A stretch of DNA of 5,214 bases, from contig CAMWLB010000227.1 in assembly GCA_947174985.1 (NCBI GenBank), forward strand, positions 1 to 5,214, in the 5' to 3' direction. Under the pieces are notes generated by a model. It was not told the DNA's origin. It searched no databases and saw only the letters and a program-made list of their open reading frames with translations. The translations under genes were made by a program, and so were the position numbers. Shown here in pieces: positions 1 to 5,214 of the stretch (its first letter is position 1; the number at the start of each line of letters is the position of its first letter). This stretch comes from an uncultured Lachnospiraceae bacterium. GTDB lineage: Bacteria; Bacillota; Clostridia; Lachnospirales; Lachnospiraceae.

Positions 1-980
1 AGACAAATCCTTCCGCTGCCGCCATGCTGCCATGGGCGGATATCCTGTTGTGCATATCCGAAGAGCTCAGGTGCCGCGCAGCGCTTTACAGCGATGCACA
101 ATTTGGGCAGACAAACCGGCTTTTTACGGACTTGCTGAAAGAGGCAGAAACAGAAGCTGCCGCATACAATCCGGAGGCGGTGATTTCCCTCCTGCAAAAG
201 CTTGTCTTTGCGCTTCAGGTGCTTCCCGAAGCCGAACATGCAGATGCCCTAATGGAACAGGCTCATTTTGACCACGCCTGCCTGCGCCACCATCGGGACG
301 ATACCATAATTGTACTTGGCGATTCCCATGTCAATTTCTTCAGCGGCAATGAAGAGTTGTCCTTTTTGCCGATAGGCAGGGATATCAACACCTGTCCGAC
401 CAATACGCCCTACCCCTTTACGCCGCTGCATGCCGGTCCCTGCCTTGCCTATACCAGTAACCGCCTGCAGACCACCTATTCCTTTCGGGAAAAGGCGGAA
501 TACCTGTGTCGGAATTTTATAAAGCCACATGCTAAGATTCTGTGCTGTCTCGGCGAAATCGACCTCCGCGTCCATGTGTGGAAACAGGCGGCGCTGCAAA
601 ACAGACCTTATGAACAGATTGTGGACGATATCCTTGCGCAATATATACAATTTCTTCTCCGGCTGCAGGAAGAAGGCTTCCGCGTATCCTGCTGGGGTCC
701 CATCGCTTCCCAGAAGGAAAGCTGCCCTCTTAATCCTAAATCCCCCCGCAACGGAACCGAAAAAGAACGCAACCTTGCCACGGCGTATTTTAACCGGCGT
801 CTCTCTGAAATGTGCGAGAAACATGATATTCTCTTTTTATCCATCTTTGACAAAATGGTGACACCGGATTTTGAAACCCGCGAGCAATATCTTTCTGCGG
901 ACTGCTGCCATTTAGGGCAGAGTGCGCTTTCCCTTGCGCTGCCGGAGTGGCAGAAGCTGTTTTCATTTATTTTACCATAG
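1..980 (+). CDS. SGNH/GDSL-like hydrolase, 5'-partial (probable glycan acyl esterase or acyltransferase)
   Basis: The sequence shows an SGNH-hydrolase fold signature. Numbering from the ATG at 24, VLGDSHV at residues 97-103 is the nucleophile block (Ser101, codon 324-326), GEID at 177-180 sits where the family has its GxND block, and SADCCH at 291-296 supplies the Asp293/His296 pair. The frame is open to the left edge (first full codon at 3), and the ATG at 24 has no Shine-Dalgarno sequence before it, so the true start is probably outside the window. Residues about 25-80 look helical and precede the catalytic domain. The protein is cysteine-rich (13 Cys in 318), which would fit a cytoplasmic enzyme, but a signal peptide cannot be judged without the start. 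SGNH enzymes hydrolyse or transfer acyl groups on sugars and lipids. Beside glycosyltransferase genes, acylation or deacylation of a glycan is the likely role (inference); the substrate is unknown. The gene end overlaps the convergent GT2 gene by 9 nt. Confidence 0.8.
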   Translation, partial: TNPSAAAMLPWADILLCISEELRCRAALYSDAQFGQTNRLFTDLLKEAETEAAAYNPEAVISLLQKLVFALQVLPEAEHADALMEQAHFDHACLRHHRDDTIIVLGDSHVNFFSGNEELSFLPIGRDINTCPTNTPYPFTPLHAGPCLAYTSNRLQTTYSFREKAEYLCRNFIKPHAKILCCLGEIDLRVHVWKQAALQNRPYEQIVDDILAQYIQFLLRLQEEGFRVSCWGPIASQKESCPLNPKSPRNGTEKERNLATAYFNRRLSEMCEKHDILFLSIFDKMVTPDFETREQYLSADCCHLGQSALSLALPEWQKLFSFILP

Positions 981-2162
981 CTTTTCCAGCGTTTCAAACA
1001 ATTCCACAATATCCGCCAGCAGGTACAGCCTGTCTGCTTCTGCAAGATTTTCTTCTGACAGACTTTTCTGTATAGCCGCACAGCGTTCCCACACTTTGTC
1101 AGGAACCGGAAGCACTTTTCCAAAAAGCTCCACGCTGCCCACCATCTCTTTCAATATCTCCTGCACTTCACCGGACCAGATAAGTCTGTTTTCATAGAGT
1201 TCTTCATAAATATAAAGTGTTTTTTGCTTTAGTTTTTGAAGATTTTCATATATCTGAGCCCGAATCTGATGATTTTCCGCACCCTGCTTGTTCTTTTCCA
1301 AAAAAGACGCTGCTTCCTTCTGTTCCTCTCCTGATAACAGTTCCTCCGAAAGGCTCTGTAATTCCTGTGCAAATGTCTCATAACACCTTAATGTTTCTGT
1401 TTCGTTCAAAACAATTCCCAGTTTCCGCCACAGGAAATTCCGTTCCCGCAAAGGCTCCAGCATTTCCCGTATCATATAAAACTGCACGCGGATTCTCTCA
1501 TCATACTGCTTGCTCACACTGCTTTTCTGGCTGTTTACTTTTACTAGCACCTCCTGCACAAAACCAATCCTGTGGTTCTGCGCAAAACGCAAGGTAAATT
1601 CAAAGTCCTCGTATGCCTTCAGCGTCTCATTAAAGCCGCCTGCTTCTATGAAGTCCTTCGTTCTTATCAAAATTGTCTGGGTGCTGATTAAAGGATACAG
1701 CAAAAGATGAGAAAACAGGCTGCCTTGCTTCTCCTCGTAAGGAATGTTTCTGGATGGGATAACCGCCAAAAGCGCTCCATCACGATAGAAACCAAATTCA
1801 CTGTATACAAAAGACAGTTCTCCACTGTCCAGTATAAGCTTCATCTGCTTTTCCAGCTTATCCGGCATCCATTCGTCATCGCTGTCCTGAAAAGCCAGAT
1901 ATGCCCCGCGCGCCAGCTCCGCACCCATGTTTCTTGCTGCGGAGGGTCCCATATTCTTCTCCGCTTTTCTATATCTGACTCTTTCGTCCGCAATACCTTT
2001 TACGTACTCTTCCGTCCCGTCCGTAGAACCGTCATCCATAATAATTAACTCCAGATTTTTATAGGTCTGCTTTAACACACTGTCCACGGATGCCGGAAGC
2101 GTATGGATTCTGTTGTAGGTGGGTATCACGACACTGACCAGAGGCAATTTTTTATAATTCAT
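972..2162 (-). CDS. Family 2 glycosyltransferase with C-terminal helical extension
   Basis: This 396-residue protein begins with a typical GT-A, family 2 nucleotide-sugar-dependent glycosyltransferase domain. The N-terminal strand VSVVIPTYNR is at residues 9-18, the nucleotide-binding DDGSTDGT at 43-50, the GPSAARNMG helix motif at 72-80, the metal-binding DSDD (DXD equivalent) at 93-96, and an ED pair at 185-186 is a candidate catalytic base. The catalytic domain ends near residue 215. The remaining 180 or so residues are charged and helix-rich, with no second catalytic motif visible, and end in a leucine-rich helix (about 378-396). No signal peptide or membrane segment is seen, so it is probably cytoplasmic. 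ATG at 2162 is chosen because AAGGAG lies 10 nt upstream. It follows the Maf gene by 22 nt and is probably co-transcribed with it. The likely job is adding a sugar to the glycan that Maf initiates or caps (inference); donor and acceptor cannot be read from the sequence. Confidence 0.9.
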   Translation of the reverse strand: MNYKKLPLVSVVIPTYNRIHTLPASVDSVLKQTYKNLELIIMDDGSTDGTEEYVKGIADERVRYRKAEKNMGPSAARNMGAELARGAYLAFQDSDDEWMPDKLEKQMKLILDSGELSFVYSEFGFYRDGALLAVIPSRNIPYEEKQGSLFSHLLLYPLISTQTILIRTKDFIEAGGFNETLKAYEDFEFTLRFAQNHRIGFVQEVLVKVNSQKSSVSKQYDERIRVQFYMIREMLEPLRERNFLWRKLGIVLNETETLRCYETFAQELQSLSEELLSGEEQKEAASFLEKNKQGAENHQIRAQIYENLQKLKQKTLYIYEELYENRLIWSGEVQEILKEMVGSVELFGKVLPVPDKVWERCAAIQKSLSEENLAEADRLYLLADIVELFETLEKLW

Positions 2163-2172
2163 TTATATAACT

Positions 2173-2178
2173 CTCCTT
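2173..2178 (-). promoter_or_regulatory. Ribosome binding site of the GT2 gene
   Basis: Minus-strand AAGGAG lies 10 nt before the ATG at 2162, inside the 22-nt gap after the Maf stop codon. It fixes the GT2 start. With no room for a separate promoter, it supports translation from the Maf-GT2 transcript. Confidence 0.75.
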
Positions 2179-2184
2179 CTCTTC

Positions 2185-3714
2185 TCACTTTACGGTATCC
2201 GCAGCACACTGTGTACCGGCAATTTTAGCGCCAATCGCTGACATGTTATAGTAGTAAATCCAAGGTGTTTCTGCAATCATAGCTTCTATTTCATGACGGT
2301 AGCTGTTAAAAACCACCGTAGTGTATGCTGTTGTGCCATTCTGCCCTTCTACCGGCAGCAGACCTTCCAAAGATTCCCTGCCCCTGTCCATGGTTTCTGT
2401 CGCATGGGACATCCCACCGGGGTATGCCAAATCTACTCCTACCAGAAAAATTTTCTCAGCTTTAAAGCGAATCGCCGCTTCTATCGCCAAAGAGGTTACC
2501 GTGCCTCCGCCTTCCCATACATCATTATATTGTTCCGTAATATTATCCAGATTTTCCATGCCCTTCAAAGGTATTAAGTATTTTTCTCCCTCATAAGCCG
2601 CCGCAAATTTCCAGTAAGCGGTCATCCCCAACAGCATAGGGACCTTTTGGCCTTCCATCCCCTCTATCTGTTTATAGGTGCGCTCCTGTGCATCTAAAAT
2701 TACCACCATATTCGGTGTAATATTGTTATTCAGCAACTTCTTAAATACAGTCCCTACCGCAATGATTGTCCTTTTTCCCTGATTTTCCCTAAGAAATTCT
2801 ATATTGTCATCCAAAGACGGACCTGCTGCCACAACAATGAAATCCTTTTTCAACTGCAAGCTGTCAAATTCCGTTATCAGCTTACAGCCACTTCTGAGAT
2901 TACTCCAATAATTTATCTCCTCATTTCTTTTGAACTTATACCCCGTACTCCACTGTGCATAAAGTTCTCGCAATATCGGTTGGGCATCCACTGATTCCCT
3001 TGCAACTTCCGTTGCCAATATATAAAAACCTGTATCAGCTTCCAGTGCACTGTTCAAAAACGCAAGCGAATCCGTATCAACAATAACCTCTACCTTGTCC
3101 TTTGGTATCCAGTCCAGCACACCATAGTTTCTGGCATATTCTATCACTCTGGCATCCCTCTCAAATATGCGGATAGCAGCCGCGCCATCAGAAATAACAT
3201 ATAGCTGATATGCCAGATATCCCAGTCCGCATCCTAATATGCTATACGCCTTTTTCCGCGGGTCAAATATATATTCCGCTATCTTTTTTGCCTCCCACAT
3301 CGGACAAACCGTACTATGTACATAGAGATTTTGATGTAAATCTTTTAATGTCAGAAAACCCGATACCGCCGTCTCAAACAAAAAATCTCCCTCCTCATTT
3401 TCTGTTTGAATGGTTCCATAGTACTGCATACTGTTCTCCAACAGCGGTATCACCTTATTTTCTATGATATCTCCCATCAAAATTAAATCGTTACTAATCT
3501 GCTTAATATGTACAATGTGGTTTGCCAGTTCTTCTCCACCTGCTTTATCCCATGTCGTATACCTTTGACAGACATCAAGTAGCCGAGGCAGTATTTCGTT
3601 GTATTTCATTGCAGCGTGATGCTTATCGTAAACCTTCGTGTATTCCACTATCCGGCGCGCCTCATATACCAGCTTTGCATCCTTATATATTTCTTCCAAA
3701 AAAACTTCCGCCAT
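2185..3714 (-). CDS. Maf-type flagellin glycosyltransferase (DUF115/MptE-like)
   Basis: This 509-residue protein belongs to the motility-associated factor (Maf) family. The DUF115 core is visible as VVAAGPSLDDN (residues 294-304), a GT..KLL.N.I.P.MVVILDAQE stretch (321-344), GGGTVTSLAIEAA (402-414), VGVDLAYPGGMSHA (425-438) and a closing NMSAIGAKIAGT (490-501). Family knowledge: Maf enzymes transfer CMP-activated nonulosonic acids such as pseudaminic or legionaminic acid onto Ser/Thr of flagellin in the cytoplasm, before export. Residues about 155-215 add a glycine-rich Rossmann-like segment (ILGCGLGYL, then IRIFERD) reminiscent of class I methyltransferases. The first 150 residues are mostly helical. 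The ATG at 3714 is preceded by two SD-like motifs. The gene leads an operon with the GT2 gene. The family is clear; the sugar and the flagellin target are inferred. The related archaeal 6-hydroxymethylpterin pyrophosphokinase activity is unlikely in this context. Confidence 0.9.
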   Translation of the reverse strand: MAEVFLEEIYKDAKLVYEARRIVEYTKVYDKHHAAMKYNEILPRLLDVCQRYTTWDKAGGEELANHIVHIKQISNDLILMGDIIENKVIPLLENSMQYYGTIQTENEEGDFLFETAVSGFLTLKDLHQNLYVHSTVCPMWEAKKIAEYIFDPRKKAYSILGCGLGYLAYQLYVISDGAAAIRIFERDARVIEYARNYGVLDWIPKDKVEVIVDTDSLAFLNSALEADTGFYILATEVARESVDAQPILRELYAQWSTGYKFKRNEEINYWSNLRSGCKLITEFDSLQLKKDFIVVAAGPSLDDNIEFLRENQGKRTIIAVGTVFKKLLNNNITPNMVVILDAQERTYKQIEGMEGQKVPMLLGMTAYWKFAAAYEGEKYLIPLKGMENLDNITEQYNDVWEGGGTVTSLAIEAAIRFKAEKIFLVGVDLAYPGGMSHATETMDRGRESLEGLLPVEGQNGTTAYTTVVFNSYRHEIEAMIAETPWIYYYNMSAIGAKIAGTQCAADTVK

Positions 3715-3716
3715 AT

Positions 3717-3730
3717 CTCCTTACTCCTTT
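3717..3730 (-). promoter_or_regulatory. Tandem ribosome binding site of the Maf gene
   Basis: On the minus strand the sequence before the ATG reads AAAGGAGTAAGGAGAT, giving two purine-rich SD motifs. The distal AAAGGAG (3724-3730) has 9-nt spacing and is probably the functional one. The proximal AAGGAG (3717-3722) is only 2 nt from the ATG, too close for normal initiation. Confidence 0.65.
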
Positions 3731-3772
3731 AACTACAACAATCTTAACATCTATAAATTTTCGAAAAACAAA

Positions 3773-3801
3773 TTGCAGTTTATATAGCAGTATTATATAA
3801 T
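3773..3801 (+). promoter_or_regulatory. Candidate sigma-A-type promoter for the CgeB-type gene
   Basis: A perfect -10 box TATAAT (3796-3801) is preceded at 17 bp by TTGCAG (3773-3778), which matches three of six bases of the -35 consensus. Transcription would start near 3808, leaving a leader of about 59 nt before the ATG at 3867. The spacing and -10 box are good and the -35 is weak; AT-rich DNA makes chance matches likely. Confidence 0.4.
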
Positions 3802-3810
3802 AATCATCAA
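3781..3810 (-). promoter_or_regulatory. Candidate promoter for the Maf-GT2 operon
   Basis: On the minus strand TTGATG (3805-3810) is followed after 18 bp by TATATA (3781-3786); each box matches four of six consensus bases. An alternative uses the minus-strand TATAAT inside the palindrome (3792-3797) with TTTGCA (3813-3818) at a short 15-bp spacing. Either would overlap the divergent promoter of the CgeB-type gene. Weak evidence. Confidence 0.25.
3791..3802. repeat. 12-bp perfect palindrome carrying TATAAT on both strands
   Basis: TATTATATAATA is its own reverse complement. It contains a consensus -10 hexamer on the plus strand (3796-3801) and another on the minus strand (3792-3797), so a single site could serve both divergent promoters or be bound by a dimeric regulator. 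Confidence 0.5.
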
Positions 3811-3812
3811 GT

Positions 3813-3829
3813 TGCAAACTGATGCAAAC
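3813..3829. repeat. Helically phased direct repeat TGCAAAC
   Basis: TGCAAAC occurs at 3813-3819 and again at 3823-3829, a 10-bp period that puts both copies on the same face of the helix. They lie upstream of the minus-strand promoter candidates and within the predicted leader of the CgeB-type gene. A regulator site is possible; chance is not excluded for 7-mers. Confidence 0.3.
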
Positions 3830-3851
3830 AAAAACATCCGAAATCATATGC

Positions 3852-3856
3852 AGGGA
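3852..3856 (+). promoter_or_regulatory. Weak ribosome binding site of the CgeB-type gene
   Basis: AGGGA ends 10 nt before the ATG at 3867 and is the only purine-rich match upstream. It is weaker than the AAGGAG sites of the minus-strand genes. The nearby ATG at 3860 is out of frame, so 3867 remains the best start. Confidence 0.45.
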
Positions 3857-3866
3857 AAAATGAATC

Positions 3867-5036
3867 ATGAAAATACTATTTTTAAACTGGAACAGCTTTG
3901 GAAATGAAGATTTGACCGCAGCACTGAAAGAGCTCGGACATGAGGTTCTGCTTTATCCTTTTTCCAAATCCATATCCTTTGATGATAAAAAGTGGGAGCA
4001 GGAATTTATTTCCTTCCTCCGCTCCAAAGCACCGGATTATGTTTTTTCCTTTGCCTATTTTCCCATTGTCTCCAAGGCATGTGAAGCGGAAGGCATCCTC
4101 TATCTCTCATGGGTGTATGACAGCCCCCATGTTGCGCTGTACTCCTACACCATGCTCAATCACTGTAATCGTATCTTTTTGTTTGACAAAGAGCTCTGCC
4201 TGACTTTTCTGAAATCAGGCTTCCAAAATATCTATTATCTGCCCATGGCGGTAAATCCCTCCCGTATTGGACGCATGCTGAAAAGCCAGTCCGCGGAAAC
4301 CAGAAGGCAGTACGCCAGCGATGTTTCTTTTGTCGGCTCCCTGTACTCTGAGCCAAAACACAACCTGTATAGCCGGCTTACCAATATCAGCCCCTATACC
4401 AAGGGCTATCTGGACGGGCTGATTCAGGCACAGATGAAGGTGTACGGCTATAATTTTCTGGAAGATGCGCTCACGCCGGATATCATGTCAGATTTACTAA
4501 GCTCCGATTATCCCATGAGACCTGCCTCTACCAGCGTACACAGCAGCGAATACCTCTATGCGCAGTATGTGCTGAACCGTCGGGTAACAGCGCTGGAACG
4601 GGAAAAAATCTTAACTCTTTTGGGACAGTCACATACGGTTGATTTATATACGCATGATGCATCTGTGTCCATCAAAGGCGTCCGCAACCACGGTCCTGTG
4701 GACTACTACGATACCATGCCGTATGTTTTTTACAATAGTAAAATCAATCTCAATATTTCCCTGCGGAGCATCCACAGCGGCATCCCCCTTCGTGCCTTTG
4801 ATATCATGGGCAGCGGCGGTTTCCTGTTAAGCAACTACCAGTCTGATTTCATGGACTTTTTTACGCCTGATGAAGACTTCGTGTTTTATGACGCCGTGGA
4901 GCAGGTGCCGTCCCTTGTACAGTATTATCTGACACATGAGGAAGAACGCAGTACTATCTGCCGGAATGGCTATACAAAAGTAACCCAAAGCCATACTTAC
5001 AAGCAGCGTCTGGAAGAAATCTTCTCCGTCCTTTAG
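3867..5036 (+). CDS. CgeB-type glycosyltransferase
   Basis: This 389-residue protein has the layout of CgeB/YkvP-like glycosyltransferases, a GT-B fold. The N-terminal half starts with MKILFLNWNSFGNEDL and carries WVYDSPH (residues 82-88), LPMAVNP (125-131) and DVSFVGSLY (152-160), as in DUF3880-type domains. The C-terminal half has the acceptor/donor-cleft signature: INLNISLRSIHSGIPLRAFD (293-312), then IMGSGGFLLSNY (313-324), and a closing helical segment with YYLTHEEER (353-361). The family is known from the Bacillus subtilis spore-surface gene cgeB and recurs in clostridial flagellar glycosylation clusters. No signal peptide or membrane helix is seen, so it is probably cytoplasmic. It is transcribed divergently from the Maf operon and converges on a second CgeB-type gene with a 4-nt overlap of stop codons. 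It probably transfers a sugar to the growing glycan (inference); the sugar is unknown. Confidence 0.88.
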   Translation: MKILFLNWNSFGNEDLTAALKELGHEVLLYPFSKSISFDDKKWEQEFISFLRSKAPDYVFSFAYFPIVSKACEAEGILYLSWVYDSPHVALYSYTMLNHCNRIFLFDKELCLTFLKSGFQNIYYLPMAVNPSRIGRMLKSQSAETRRQYASDVSFVGSLYSEPKHNLYSRLTNISPYTKGYLDGLIQAQMKVYGYNFLEDALTPDIMSDLLSSDYPMRPASTSVHSSEYLYAQYVLNRRVTALEREKILTLLGQSHTVDLYTHDASVSIKGVRNHGPVDYYDTMPYVFYNSKINLNISLRSIHSGIPLRAFDIMGSGGFLLSNYQSDFMDFFTPDEDFVFYDAVEQVPSLVQYYLTHEEERSTICRNGYTKVTQSHTYKQRLEEIFSVL

Positions 5037-5214
5037 TCCATTCCTTCCTCTACGATACGCAGCATATCGGACAGCCTGTCCCGCAGGGAAAACTGTGCCA
5101 TTATTTTTTCGCGTCCGGCCTTTGCAATGACTTCCCGCTCCTCTTCATGCTGCAGATAATAGTCAACCTTTTGCATCAAGTCCGTCATGTCGGTATACAT
5201 GACAAGCTCTACGC
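5033..5214 (-). CDS. Second CgeB-type glycosyltransferase, C-terminal fragment cut by the window edge
   Basis: The minus strand is open from the right edge to a TAA at 5033-5035 and encodes 59 residues (first full codon 5210-5212), beginning VELVMYTDMTDLMQKVDYYL. Its first 53 residues align without gaps to the C-terminus of the neighbouring CgeB-type protein from residue 337 onward, with 16 identities by my hand count, including the shared YYL.HEEER block and a downstream RL. This is the C-terminal helical end of the CgeB/YkvP-like (Glyco_trans_1_2) domain. The gene enters from the right and stops inside the stop codon of its convergent neighbour. The catalytic part is outside the window, so intactness cannot be judged. 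A general GT-B (GT4-like) enzyme is the alternative, since such tails are similar across GT-B families. Confidence 0.75.
   Translation of the reverse strand, partial: VELVMYTDMTDLMQKVDYYLQHEEEREVIAKAGREKIMAQFSLRDRLSDMLRIVEEGMD

Larger units (their letters stand above)
3715..3866. promoter_or_regulatory. Divergent intergenic region between the Maf operon and the CgeB-type gene
   Basis: This 152-nt, strongly AT-rich gap is the only real intergenic space in the window and must hold the start signals for both divergent transcripts. It contains candidate promoters on both strands, a 12-bp perfect palindrome TATTATATAATA (3791-3802), and two direct copies of TGCAAAC (3813-3819 and 3823-3829) spaced 10 bp apart. 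No riboswitch-like or terminator structure is seen. Confidence 0.7.

Noticed and set aside
24..26. ATG at 24 as the true start of the SGNH gene
   Set aside because: No Shine-Dalgarno sequence precedes it and the frame stays open to the window edge, so the gene is better described as 5'-partial.
249..824. 191-codon open frame on the minus strand inside the SGNH gene
   Set aside because: It lies opposite a gene with clear catalytic motifs, its own protein has no recognisable family features, and no proper ribosome binding site is seen.
608..1123. 171-codon minus-strand open frame spanning the SGNH and GT2 gene ends
   Set aside because: Its product has the Cys/Arg/Ser/Trp-rich look of a shadow frame, and it overlaps two well-supported genes in other frames.
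3756..3785. Possible flagellar sigma-28/SigD-type promoter for Maf (TAAA followed by TTCGAAAA on the minus strand)
   Set aside because: The gap between the boxes is about 13 nt rather than the usual 15 or so, and the CCGATA box is only partly matched, so it does not meet the consensus.
3683..3868. 61-codon minus-strand open frame across the divergent intergenic region
   Set aside because: It overlaps the Maf start in another frame, its composition reflects AT-rich DNA, and it has no clear ribosome binding site. A coding role would remove the only promoter space for Maf.
5067..5081. Small hairpin (GGACA/TGTCC) near the end of the second CgeB-type gene as a terminator
   Set aside because: The stem is only 5 bp, lies within coding sequence and has no T-run on either side.

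Overview
The window looks like part of a surface-glycosylation island from a low-to-moderate G+C Gram-positive bacterium, most likely a motile clostridium such as a Lachnospiraceae member. Three things suggest this: the family mix (a Maf/DUF115 protein, a GT2 glycosyltransferase, CgeB-type glycosyltransferases and an SGNH hydrolase), the AAGGAG-type ribosome binding sites, and the AT-rich intergenic DNA beside moderately GC coding DNA. No taxonomic marker is present, so this placement is an inference.

Layout: (1) positions 1-980, plus strand, the 3' part of a gene for an SGNH/GDSL-type hydrolase whose true start probably lies to the left. (2) 972-2162, minus strand, a GT2 glycosyltransferase with a long helical C-terminal extension; its end overlaps the SGNH gene end by 9 nt. 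(3) 2185-3714, minus strand, a Maf-type (DUF115/MptE-like) flagellin glycosyltransferase, upstream of the GT2 gene in the same apparent operon (22-nt gap). (4) 3715-3866, an AT-rich divergent promoter region. (5) 3867-5036, plus strand, a complete CgeB-type glycosyltransferase. (6) 5033-5214, minus strand, the last 59 codons of a second CgeB-type glycosyltransferase, overlapping the end of the first by 4 nt.

Working together (inference): Maf proteins are known to attach nonulosonic acids to Ser/Thr of flagellin. The GT2 and CgeB-type enzymes could extend or diversify the glycan, and the SGNH protein could add or remove acyl groups on the sugars. No flagellin or sugar-nucleotide biosynthesis gene is visible here, so flagellin as the target rests only on the Maf family assignment. 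No stretch longer than 300 bases lacks a gene. I saw no tRNA, rRNA, CRISPR array, insertion sequence or convincing intrinsic terminator.
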